Shown in pieces: positions 53,786 through 64,000 of a stretch of DNA of 64,000 bases. The stretch lies in NCBI GenBank assembly GCA_031769625.1, contig JAUIMM010000535.1, positions 1 through 64,000 on the forward strand, written 5' to 3'. The DNA comes from Taudactylus pleione. Lineage: Eukaryota; Chordata; Amphibia; Anura; Myobatrachidae. A program made the position numbers and the translations under genes. The stretch's first letter is position 1. Each line of letters opens with the position of its first letter. Under the pieces are notes generated by a model. That model saw nothing but the letters and a program-made list of their open reading frames with translations, ran no database searches and was not told the DNA's origin.

Positions 53786-55660
53786 TTCCTCTGATTATAC
53801 TAGCCTGCATCCTCTGATTTTACTAGCCTGCATGCTCTGATTATACTAGTCTGGACACTCTGATTATACTAGACTGCACCCTCTCATCCTCTGATTATAC
53901 AAGCCTGCTCCCTCTCATTATTATAGCCTCATCCTCTGATTATAGTAGCCTGCATGCTATGATTATACTAGCCTGCTCCCTCTCATTATTATGGCCCCAT
54001 CCTGTGATAATACTAGCCTGCTCCCTCTCATTATTATGGCCTCATCCTCTGATTATACTAGCCTGCATGCTCTGATTATACTAGCCTGCTCCCTCTCATT
54101 ATTATAGCCTCATCCTCTAATTATACTAGCCTGCTCCCTCTCATTATTATAGCCTCAGCCTCTGATTATACTAGCCTGCTCCCTCTCATTATTATAGCCT
54201 CAGCCTCTGATTATACTAGCCTGCTCCCTCTCATTATTATGGCCCCATCCTCTGATTATACCAGCCTACTCCCTCTCATTATTATAGCCTCATCCTCTGA
54301 TTATAGTAGCCTGCTTGCTCTGATTATACTAGCCTACTCCCTCTCATTATTATAGCCTCATCCTCTGATTATACTAGCCTGCTCCCTCTCATTATTATAG
54401 CCTCATCCTCTGATTATACTAGCCTGCTCCCTTTCATTATTATAGCCTCATCCTCTGATTATACTAGCCTGCTCCCTCTCATTATTATAGCCTCATCCTC
54501 TGATTATACTAGCCTGCATCCTCTGATTATTCTAGCCTGCATGCTCTGATTATACTAGTCTGAACACTCTGATTTTACTAGACTGCACCCTCTCATCCTC
54601 TGATTATACTAGCCTGCTCCCTCTCATTATTATGGCCTCATCCTCTGATTATACTAGCCTGCATGCTCTGATTAAACTTGCCTGCTCCCTCTCATTATTA
54701 TAGCCTCATCCTCTGATTATACTAGCCTGCATGCTCTGATTATACTAGTGTGAACATTTTGATAATACTAGCCTGCACCCTCTCATCCTCTGATTATACA
54801 AGCCTGCACCCTCTCATTATTATAGCCTCATCCTCTTATTATACAAGCCTGCTCCCTCTCATTATTATAGCCTCATCCTCTGATTAGGCTAGCCTGCACA
54901 CTGTGATTATACAAGCCTGCACCCTCTCATTATTATAGCCTCATCCTCTGATTATAGTAGCCTGCTTGCTCTGATTATACTAGCCTGCTCCATCTCATTA
55001 TTATAGCCTCATCCTCTGATTATACTAGCTTGCTCCCTCTCATTATTATAGCCTCATCCTCTGATTATACTAGCCTGCTCCCTCTCCTTATTATAGCCTC
55101 ATCCTCTGATTATACTAGCCTGCTCCCTCTCATTATTATAGCCTCATCCTCTGATTATACTAGCCTGCTCCCTCTCATTATTATAGCATCATCCTCTGAT
55201 TATAGTAGCCTGCTTGCTCTGATTATTCTAGCCTGCTCCCTCTCATTATTATAGCCTCATCCTCTCATTATACTAGCCTGCTCCCTCTCATTATTATAGC
55301 CTCATCCTCTCATTATACTAGCCTGCTCCCTCTCATTATTATAGCCTCATCCTCTGATTATACTAGCCTGCTCACTCCCCTTAATTATAGCCTCATCCTC
55401 TAATTATACTAGCCTGCTCCCTCTTATTATTATATCCTCATCCTCTGATTATACTAGCCTGCTCCCTCTCATTATTATAGCCTCATCCTCTGATTATACT
55501 AGCCTGCTCCCTCTCATTATTATAGCCTCATCCTCTGATTATACTAGCCTGCATCCTCTGATTATACTAGCCTGCATCCTCTCATTATACTAGTCTGAAC
55601 ACTCTGATTATACTAGTCTGAACACTCTGATTATACTAAACTGTACCCTCTCATCCTCTG
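53786..55660. repeat. Second copy of the 2,160-bp tandem duplication
   Basis: Partners lie at 54001, 54241, 54747, 55030 and 55371. The left junction is near 53,786-53,800, where CTCTTCCTCTG passes into the GCATCCTCTGATTTTAC unit. The copy stops matching near 55,665, where a 507-bp duplication takes over. Confidence 0.88.
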
Positions 55661-57071
55661 ATTATACTAGCCTGCTCCCTCTCATTATTATAGCCTCATC
55701 CTCTGATTATAGTAGCCTGCTTGCTCTGATTATTCTAGCCTGCTCCCTCTCATTATTATAGCCTCATCCTCTCATTATACTAGCCTGCTCCCTCTCATTA
55801 TTATAGCCTCATCCTCTCATTATACTAGCCTGCTCCCTCTCATTATTATAGCCTCATCCTCTGTTTATACTAGCCTGCTCACTCCCCTTAATTATAGCCT
55901 CATCCTCTGATTATACTAGCCTGCTCCCTCTTATTATTATATCCTCATCCTCTGATTATACTAGCCTGCTCCCTCTCATTATTATAGCCTCATCCTCTGA
56001 TTATACTAGCCTGCTCCCTCTCATTATTATAGCCTCATCCTCTGATTATACTAGCCTGCATCCTCTGATTATACTAGCCTGCATCCTCTCATTATACTAG
56101 TATGAACACTCTGATTATACTAGTCTGAACACTCTGATTATACTAAACTGTACCCTCTCATCCTCTGATTATACAAGCCTGCTCCCTCTCATTATTATAG
56201 CCTCATCCTCTGTTTATAGTAGCCTGCATGCTATGATTATACTCGCCTGCTCCCTCTCATTATTATAGCCTCATCCTCTGATTATACTAGCCTGCTCCCT
56301 CTCATTATTATAGCCTCATCCTCTGATTATACTAGCCTGCTCCCTCTCATTATTATAGCCTCATCCTCTGATTATACTAGCCTGCTCCCTCTCATTATTA
56401 TAGCCTCATCCTCTGATTATACTAGCCTGCTCCCTCTCATTATTATAGCCTCTTCCTCTGATTATACTAGCCTACATCCTCTGATTATACTAGCCTGCAT
56501 GCTCTGATTATACTAGTTTGAACACTCTGATTATACTAGCCTGCTCCCTCTCATTATTATGGCCGCATCCTCTGATTATACTAGCCTGCATGCTCTGATT
56601 ATACTAGCCTGCTCCCTCTCATTATTATAGCCTAATCCTCTGATTATACTAGCCTGCATGCTCTGATTATACTAGTGTGAACACTTTGATTATACTAGCC
56701 TGCACCCTCTCATCCTCTGATTATACAAGCCTGCACCCTCTCATTATTATAGCCTCATCCTCTGATGATAGTAGCCTGCATGCTCTGATTATACTAGCCT
56801 GCTCCCTCTCATTATTATAGCCTCATCCTCTGATTATACTAGCCTGCTCCCTCTCATTATTATAGCCTCATCCTCTGATTATGCTAGCCTGCACACTGTG
56901 ATTATACAAGCCTGCTCCCTCTCATTATTATAGCCTCATCCTCTGATTATACAAGCCTGCTCCCTCTCATTATTATAGCCTCATCCTCTGATTATGCTAG
57001 CCTGCACATTGTGATTATACAAGCCTGCACCCTCTCATTATTATAGCCTCATCCTCTGATTATAGTAGCCT
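54178..57071. repeat. First copy of a 2,894-bp tandem duplication
   Basis: GGCCCC at 54241 pairs with 57135, and AGTGTGAACATT at 54747 with 57641 (offset 2,894). The right junction is unusually sharp: at 57,061-57,075 a TATAGTAGCCTGC monomer, expected to continue TTGCTC, instead continues TCCCTCTC and then TCAGCCTCTG, the sequence found at 54.18 kb. The crossover therefore fell within the shared AGCCTGCT. Confidence 0.9.
55152..56170. repeat. Two 507-bp modules, types X and Y
   Basis: CTCACTCCCC at 55371 and 55878, and the doublet TAGTCTGAAC at 55591 versus TAGTATGAAC at 56098, are 507 bp apart. The second module differs by C-to-A in TAGTATGAAC and by TGTTTATAC before CTCACTCCCC, so the two can be told apart as X and Y. 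Module boundaries are approximate. Confidence 0.88.
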
Positions 57072-60000
57072 GCTCCCTCTCATTATTATAGCCTCAGCCT
57101 CTGATTATACTAGCCTGCTCCCTCTCATTATTATGGCCCCATCCTCTGATTATACCAGCCTACTCCCTCTCATTATTATAGCCTCATCCTCTGATTATAG
57201 TAGCCTGCTTGCTCTGATTATACTAGCCTACTCCCTCTCATTATTATAGCCTCATCCTCTGATTATACTAGCCTGCTCCCTCTCATTATTATAGCCTCAT
57301 CCTCTGATTATACTAGCCTGCTCCCTTTCATTATTATAGCATCATCCTCTGATTATACTAGCCTGCTCCCTCTCATTATTATAGCCTCATCCTCTGATTA
57401 TACTAGCCTGCATCCTCTGATTATTCTAGCCTGCATGCTCTGATTATACTAGTCTGAACACTCTGATTTTACTAGACTGCACCCTCTCATCCTCTGATTA
57501 TACTAGCCTGCTCCCTCTCATTATTATGGCCTCATCCTCTGATTATACTAGCCTGCATGCTCTGATTAAACTTGCCTGCTCCCTCTCATTATTATAGCCT
57601 CATCCTCTGATTATACTAGCCTGCATGCTCTGATTATACTAGTGTGAACATTTTGATAATACTAGCCTGCACCCTCTCATCCTCTGATTATACAAGCCTG
57701 CACCCTCTCATTATTATAGCCTCATCCTCTTATTATACAAGCCTGCTCCCTCTCATTATTATAGCCTCATCCTCTGATTAGGCTAGCCTGCACACTGTGA
57801 TTATACAAGCCTGCACCCTCTCATTATTATAGCCTCATCCTCTGATTATAGTAGCCTGCTTGCTCTGATTATACTAGCCTGCTCCATCTCATTATTATAG
57901 CCTCATCCTCTGATTATACTAGCTTGCTCCCTCTCATTTTATAGCCTCATCCTCTGATTATACTAGCCTGCTCCCTCTCCTTATTATAGCCTCATCCTCT
58001 GATTATACTAGCCTGCTCCCTCTCATTATTATAGCCTCATCCTCTGATTATACTAGCCTGCTCCCTCTCATTATTATAGCATCATCCTCTGATTATAGTA
58101 GCCTGCTTGCTCTGATTATTCTAGCCTGCTCCCTCTCATTATTATAGCCTCATCCTCTCATTATACTAGCCTGCTCCCTCTCATTATTATAGCCTCATCC
58201 TCTCATTATACTAGCCTGCTCCCTCTCATTATTATAGCCTCATCCTCTGATTATACTAGCCTGCTCACTCCCCTTAATTATAGCCTCATCCTCTGATTAT
58301 ACTAGCCTGCTCCCTCTTATTATTATATCCTCATCCTCTGATTATACTAGCCTGCTCCCTCTCATTATTATAGCCTCATCCTCTGATTATACTAGCCTGC
58401 TCCCTCTCATTATTATAGCCTCATCCTCTGATTATACTAGCCTGCATCCTCTGATTATACTAGCCTGCATCCTCTCATTATACTAGTCTGAACACTCTGA
58501 TTATACTAGTCTGAACACTCTGATTATACTAAACTGTACCCTCTCATCCTCTGATTATACTAGCCTGCTCCCTCTCATTATTATAGCCTCATCCTCTGAT
58601 TATAGTAGCCTGCTTGCTCTGATTATTCTAGCCTGCTCCCTCTCATTATTATAGCCTCATCCTCTCATTATACTAGCCTGCTCCCTCTCATTATTATAGC
58701 CTCATCCTCTCATTATACTAGCCTGCTCCCTCTCATTATTATAGCCTCATCCTCTGTTTATACTAGCCTGCTCACTCCCCTTAATTATAGCCTCATCCTC
58801 TGATTATACTAGCCTGCTCCCTCTTATTATTATATCCTCATCCTCTGATTATACTAGCCTGCTCCCTCTCATTATTATAGCCTCATCCTCTGATTATACT
58901 AGCCTGCTCCCTCTCATTATTATAGCCTCATCCTCTGATTATACTAGCCTGCATCCTCTGATTATACTAGCCTGCATCCTCTCATTATACTAGTATGAAC
59001 ACTCTGATTATACTAGTCTGAACACTCTGATTATACTAAACTGTACCCTCTCATCCTCTGATTATACAAGCCTGCTCCCTCTCATTATTATAGCATCATC
59101 CTCTGATTATAGTAGCCTGCTTGCTCTGATTATTCTAGCCTGCTCCCTCTCATTATTATAGCCTCATCCTCTCATTATACTAGCCTGCTCCCTCTCATTA
59201 TTATAGCCTCATCCTCTCATTATACTAGCCTGCTCCCTCTCATTATTATAGCCTCATCCTCTGATTATACTAGCCTGCTCACTCCCCTTAATTATAGCCT
59301 CATCCTCTGATTATACTAGCCTGCTCCCTCTTATTATTATATCCTCATCCTCTGATTATACTAGCCTGCTCCCTCTCATTATTATAGCCTCATCCTCTGA
59401 TTATACTAGCCTGCTCCCTCTCATTATTATAGCCTCATCCTCTGATTATACTAGCCTGCATCCTCTGATTATACTAGCCTGCATCCTCTCATTATACTAG
59501 TCTGAACACTCTGATTATACTAGTCTGAACACTCTGATTATACTAAACTGTACCCTCTCATCCTCTGATTATACTAGCCTGCTCCCTCTCATTATTATAG
59601 CCTCATCCTCTGATTATAGTAGCCTGCTTGCTCTGATTATTCTAGCCTGCTCCCTCTCATTATTATAGCCTCATCCTCTCATTATACTAGCCTGCTCCCT
59701 CTCATTATTATAGCCTCATCCTCTCATTATACTAGCCTGCTCCCTCTCATTATTATAGCCTCATCCTCTGTTTATACTAGCCTGCTCACTCCCCTTAATT
59801 ATAGCCTCATCCTCTGATTATACTAGCCTGCTCCCTCTTATTATTATATCCTCATCCTCTGATTATACTAGCCTGCTCCCTCTCATTATTATAGCCTCAT
59901 CCTCTGATTATACTAGCCTGCTCCCTCTCATTATTATAGCCTCATCCTCTGATTATACTAGCCTGCATCCTCTGATTATACTAGCCTGCATCCTCTCATT

Positions 60001-60979
60001 ATACTAGTATGAACACTCTGATTATACTAGTCTGAACACTCTGATTATACTAAACTGTACCCTCTCATCCTCTGATTATACAAGCCTGCTCCCTCTCATT
60101 ATTATAGCCTCATCCTCTGTTTATAGTAGCCTGCATGCTATGATTATACTCGCCTGCTCCCTCTCATTATTATAGCCTCATCCTCTGATTATACTAGCCT
60201 GCTCCCTCTCATTATTATAGCCTCATCCTCTGATTATACTAGCCTGCTCCCTCTCATTATTATAGCCTCATCCTCTGATTATACTAGCCTGCTCCCTCTC
60301 ATTATTATAGCCTCATCCTCTGATTATACTAGCCTGCTCCCTCTCATTATTATAGCCTCTTCCTCTGATTATACTAGCCTACATCCTCTGATTATACTAG
60401 CCTGCATGCTCTGATTATACTAGTTTGAACACTCTGATTATACTAGCCTGCTCCCTCTCATTATTATGGCCTCATCCTCTGATTATACTAGCCTGCATGC
60501 TCTGATTATACTAGCCTGCTCCCTCTCATTATTATAGCCTAATCCTCTGATTATACTAGCCTGCATGCTCTGATTATACTAGTGTGAACACTTTGATTAT
60601 ACTAGCCTGCACCCTCTCATCCTCTGATTATACAAGCCTGCACCCTCTCATTATTATAGCCTCATCCTCTGATGATAGTAGCCTGCATGCTCTGATTATA
60701 CTAGCCTGCTCCCTCTCATTATTATAGCCTCATCCTCTGATTATACTAGCCTGCTCCCTCTCATTATTATAGCCTCATCCTCTGATTATGCTAGCCTGCA
60801 CACTGTGATTATACAAGCCTGCTCCCTCTCATTATTATAGCCTCATCCTCTGATTATACAAGCCTGCTCCCTCTCATTATTATAGCCTCATCCTCTGATT
60901 ATGCTAGCCTGCACATTGTGATTATACAAGCCTGCACCCTCTCATTATTATAGCCTCATCCTCTGATTATAGTAGCCTG
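57072..60979. repeat. Second copy of the 2,894-bp unit, enlarged by 1,014 bp
   Basis: From 57,072 this repeats 54,178 onward at offset 2,894. The offset becomes 2,893 after a single-base deletion in a CTCATTATTATAG unit near 57,936, and 3,907 after 59.06 kb because a 1,014-bp block has been duplicated inside it. The right end, 60,979, equals 57,072 plus 2,894, minus 1, plus 1,014. Beyond it the TATAGTAGCCTGC monomer continues normally into TTGCTCTG, the sequence interrupted at 57,073. Confidence 0.9.
58045..60075. repeat. Four 507-bp modules in X-Y-X-Y order
   Basis: CTCACTCCCC occurs at 58264, 58771, 59278 and 59785, and the doublet at 58484 (TAGTCTGAAC), 58991 (TAGTATGAAC), 59498 (TAGTCTGAAC) and 60005 (TAGTATGAAC), all 507 bp apart. 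Types alternate, so the amplified unit was the 1,014-bp X-Y pair, not the single 507-bp module. The length fits seven 45-bp dimers, seven 23-mers and one 31-bp fused monomer. Confidence 0.92.
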
Positions 60980-61690
60980 CTTGCTCTGATTAAACTAGCC
61001 TGCTCCCTCTCATTATTATAGCCTCATCCTCTGATTATACTAGCCTGCTACCTCTCATTATTATAGCCTTATCCTCTGATTATAGTAGCCTGCTTGCTCT
61101 GATTATACTAGCCTGCTCCCTCTCATTATTATAGCCTCATCCTCTGATTATAATAGCCTGCTCCCTCTCATTATTATAGCCGCAGCCTCTGATTATACTA
61201 GCCTGCTCCCTCTCATTATTATAGCCTCATCCTCTGATTATACTAGCCTGCTCCCACTCATTATTATAGCCTCATCCTCTGATTATACTAGCCTGCTCCC
61301 TCTCATTATTATAGCCTCATCCTCTGATTATACTAGCCTGCATCCTCTGATTTTACTAGCCTGCATGCTCTGATTATACTAGTCTGGACACTCTGATTAT
61401 ACTAGACTGCACCCTCTCATCCTCTGATTATACAAGCCTGCTCCCTCTCATTATTATAGCCTCATCCTCTGATTATAGTAGCCTGCATGCTATGATTATA
61501 CTAGCCTGCTCCCTCTCATTATTATGGCCCCATCCTGTGATAATACTAGCCTGCTCCCTCTCATTATTATGGCCTCATCCTCTGATTATACTAGCCTGCA
61601 TGCTCTGATTATACTAGCCTGCTCCCTCTCATTATTATAGCCTCATCCTCTAATTATACTAGCCTGCTCCCTCTCATTATTATAGCCTCA
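60980..61690. repeat. Higher-order block matching 20.24-20.95 kb
   Basis: GATTAAACTAGCC, GCTACCTCTC, GCCTTATCC, GATTATAATAGCC and CTGGACACTC appear in the same order as after 20,250. A private CCGCAGCCTC substitution is near 61,180. Satellite only. Confidence 0.82.
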
Positions 61691-63005
61691 GCCTCTGATT
61701 ATACTAGCCTGCTCCCTCTCATTATTATAGCCTCAGCCTCTGATTATACTAGCCTGCTCCCTCTCATTATTATGGCCCCATCCTCTGATTATACCAGCCT
61801 ACTCCCTCTCATTATTATGGCCTCATCCTCTGATTATACTAGCTTGCTTGCTCTGATTATACTAGCCTGCTCCCTCTCATTATTATAGCCTCATCCTCTA
61901 ATTATACTAGCCTGATCCCTCTCATTATTATAGCCTCAGCCTCTGATTATACTAGCCTGCATGCTCTGATTATACTAGTGTGAACACTTTGATTATACTA
62001 GCCTGCACCCTCTCATCCTCTGATTATACAAGCCTGCACCCTCTCATTATTATAGCCTCATCCTCTGATTATATTAGCCTGCATGCTCTGATTATACTAG
62101 CCTGCTCCCTCTCATTATTATAGCCTCATCCTCTGATTATACTAGCCTGCTCCATCTCATTATTATAGCCTCATCCTCTGATTATGCTAGCCTGCACACT
62201 GTGATTATACAAGCCTGCTCCCTCTCATTATTATAGCCTCATCCTCTGATTATAGTAGCCTGCTTGCTCTGATTATACTAGCCTGCTCCCTCTCATTATT
62301 ATAGCCTCATCCTCTGATTATACTAGCCTGCTCCCTCTCATTATTATAGCCTCATACTCTGATTATAGTAGCCTGCTTGCTCTGATTATACTAGCCTGCT
62401 CCCTCTCATTATTATAGCCTCATCCTCTGATTATACTAGCCTGCTCCCTCTCATTATTATAGCCTCATCCTCTGATTATACTAGCCTGCTCCCTCTCATT
62501 ATTATAGCCTCATCCTCTGATTTTACTAGCCGGCTCCTTCTCATTATTATAGCCTCATCCTCTGAATATACTAGCCTGCATCCTCTGATTATACTAGCCT
62601 GCATGCTCTGATTATACTAGTCTGAACACTCTGATTTTACTAGACTGCACCCTCTCATCCTCTGATTATACTAGCCTGCTCCCTCTCATTATTATGGCCT
62701 CATCCGCTGATTATACTAGCCTGCATGCTCTGATTAAACTTGCCTGCTCCCTCTCATTATTATAGCCTCATCCTCTGATTAAACTAGCCTGCATGCTCTG
62801 ATTATACTAGTGTGAACACTTTGATTATACTAGCCTGCACCCTCTCATCCTCTGATTATACAAGCCTGCACCCTCTCATTATTATAACCTCATCCTCTGA
62901 TTATACAAGCCTGCTCCCTCTCATTATTATAGCCTCATCCTCTGATTAGGCTAGCCTGCACACTGTGATTATACAAGCCTGCACCCTCTCATTATTATAG
63001 CCTCA
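61691..63005. repeat. First copy of a 1,315-bp tandem duplication
   Basis: AGCTTGCTTGCTC at 61841, AGTGTGAACACT at 61977 and GAATATAC at 62564 recur 1,315 bp later. Variants ACCAGCCTACTCC and CTGATCCCTC are shared. Confidence 0.88.
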
Positions 63006-64000
63006 TCCTCTGATTATACTAGCCTGCTCCCTCTCATTATTATAGCCTCAGCCTCTGATTATACTAGCCTGCTCCCTCTCATTATTATGGCCCCATCCTC
63101 TGATTATACCAGCCTACTCCCTCTCATTATTATGGCCTCATCCTCTGATTATACTAGCTTGCTTGCTCTGATTATACTAGCCTGCTCCCTCTCATTATTA
63201 TAGCCTCATCCTCTAATTATACTAGCCTGATCCCTCTCATTATTATAGCCTCAGCCTCTGATTATACTAGCCTGCATGCTCTGATTATACTAGTGTGAAC
63301 ACTTTGATTATACTAGCCTGCACCCTCTCATCCTCTGATTATACAAGCCTGCACCCTCTCATTATTATAGCCTCATCCTCTGATTATATTAGCCTGCATG
63401 CTCTGATTATACTAGCCTGCTCCCTCTCATTATTATAGCCTCATCCTCTGATTATACTAGCCTGCTCCATCTCATTATTATAGCCTCATCATCTGATTAT
63501 GCTAGCCTGCACACTGTGATTATACAAGCCTGCTCCCTCTCATTATTATAGCCTCATCCTCTGATTATAGTAGCCTGCTTGCTCTGATTATACTAGCCTG
63601 CTCCCTCTCATTATTATAGCCTCATCCTCTGATTATACTAGCCTGCTCCCTCTCATTATTATAGCCTCATACTCTGATTATAGTAGCCTGCTTGCTCTGA
63701 TTATACTAGCCTGCTCCCTCTCATTATTATAGCCTCATCCTCTGATTATAATAGCCTGCTCCCTCTCATTATTATAGCCTCATCCTCTGATTATACTAGC
63801 CTGCTCCCTCTCATTATTATAGCCTCATCCTCTGATTTTACTAGCCGGCTCCTTCTCATTATTATAGCCTCATCCTCTGAATATACTAGCCTGCATCCTC
63901 TGATTATACTAGCCTGCATGCTCTGATTATACTAGTCTGAACACTCTGATTTTACTAGACTGCACCCTCTCATCCTCTGATTATACTAGCCTGCTCCCTC
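63006..64000. repeat. Second copy of the 1,315-bp duplication, cut by window end
   Basis: Partners lie at 63156, 63292 and 63879. About 1.0 kb of the expected 1.3 kb is present before the window stops. Private changes include CATCATCTGATT near 63,488 and GATTATAATAGCC near 63,747. Confidence 0.86.

Larger units (their letters stand above)
1..64000. repeat. Satellite array, 22/23-bp monomer in 45-bp dimers, whole window
   Basis: Every line of the window consists of the same short unit. The commonest form is a 45-bp dimer: a 23-mer starting TGATTATACTAG and ending GCTCCCTC, then a 22-mer starting TCATTATTATAG and ending CTCATCCTC. The two halves align with each other, so the dimer arose from one ancestral ~22-bp monomer. 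The dimer on this strand is 17 T, 15 C, 9 A and 4 G: 42% GC, strongly pyrimidine-rich, with no CpG. Variant monomers punctuate the dimers and build higher-order repeats. No unique sequence interrupts the array and neither edge is visible. I do not recognise it as a named satellite family. A eukaryotic heterochromatic location is inferred from size and organisation, not shown. Confidence 0.97.

Noticed and set aside
1..64000. CRISPR array (regular short repeats)
   Set aside because: There are no unique spacers; the sequence between repeats is the same repeat. No cas genes.
1..64000. CENP-B box or telomeric repeat
   Set aside because: No match to the CENP-B box core and no TTAGGG or CCCTAA runs were seen, so centromere or telomere identity cannot be claimed.
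1..64000. TATA-box or bacterial -10-like strings (TATTATAG, TTATAC) as promoters
   Set aside because: They occur in every unit because the repeat is AT-rich there; no associated start site or gene.
1..64000. Transposon, rRNA, tRNA or viral insertion in the array
   Set aside because: Every line is explained by satellite monomers; no terminal repeats, tRNA-like stretches or unique sequence were found on either strand.

Overview
The whole window is satellite DNA. From base 1 to base 64,000 it is one uninterrupted tandem array of a 22/23-bp monomer, with no recognisable gene, RNA gene, transposon, CRISPR array, telomeric repeat or unique-sequence island on either strand. Both array edges lie outside the window. 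A long, low-CpG, hierarchically organised satellite like this points to heterochromatin of a large eukaryotic genome. The sequence does not identify the species, or say whether the site is centromeric, subtelomeric or on a sex or B chromosome.

The hierarchy is visible by eye. Level 1 is a 23-mer (starts TGATTATACTAG, ends GCTCCCTC) and a related 22-mer (starts TCATTATTATAG, ends CTCATCCTC). Level 2 is their 45-bp dimer, the commonest unit. Level 3 is a set of diagnostic variant monomers (TATAGTAG, TATGCTAG, GTCTGAACACTC, AGTGTGAACACT, and a 31-bp fused form) that punctuate the dimers about every 0.8-1.4 kb and define higher-order repeats. Level 4 is a series of much younger tandem duplications of these higher-order blocks.

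Layout: 1-3.93 kb, older and indel-rich array; 3.93-10.39 kb, a ~3.2-kb tandem duplication; 4.93-20.21 kb, an almost identical 7,644-bp tandem duplication that contains most of the former; 20.2-25.0 kb, mixed higher-order repeats; 25.0-26.5 kb, a 746-bp duplication; 27.6-34.2 kb, a 3,307-bp duplication with two opposing 113-bp indels; 36.1-44.5 kb, a 4,177-bp duplication; 46.9-49.5 kb, a 1,261-bp duplication; 51.6-61.0 kb, nested duplications of 2,160, 507, 2,894 and 1,014 bp; 61.7 kb to the window end, a 1,315-bp duplication cut off by the window. Distant blocks also match (1.1-6.5 kb with 34.3-39.6 kb; 19.6-22.0 kb with 60.3-62.8 kb).

No gene system was found. What is notable is the readable record of array evolution: monomer divergence, dimerisation, a TCAT-flanked internal deletion, module slippage and repeated kilobase-scale unequal exchange. 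Offsets were derived by matching rare variant bases by hand. Breakpoints inside identical units are uncertain by up to a few tens of bases, and some very similar copies could reflect assembly.
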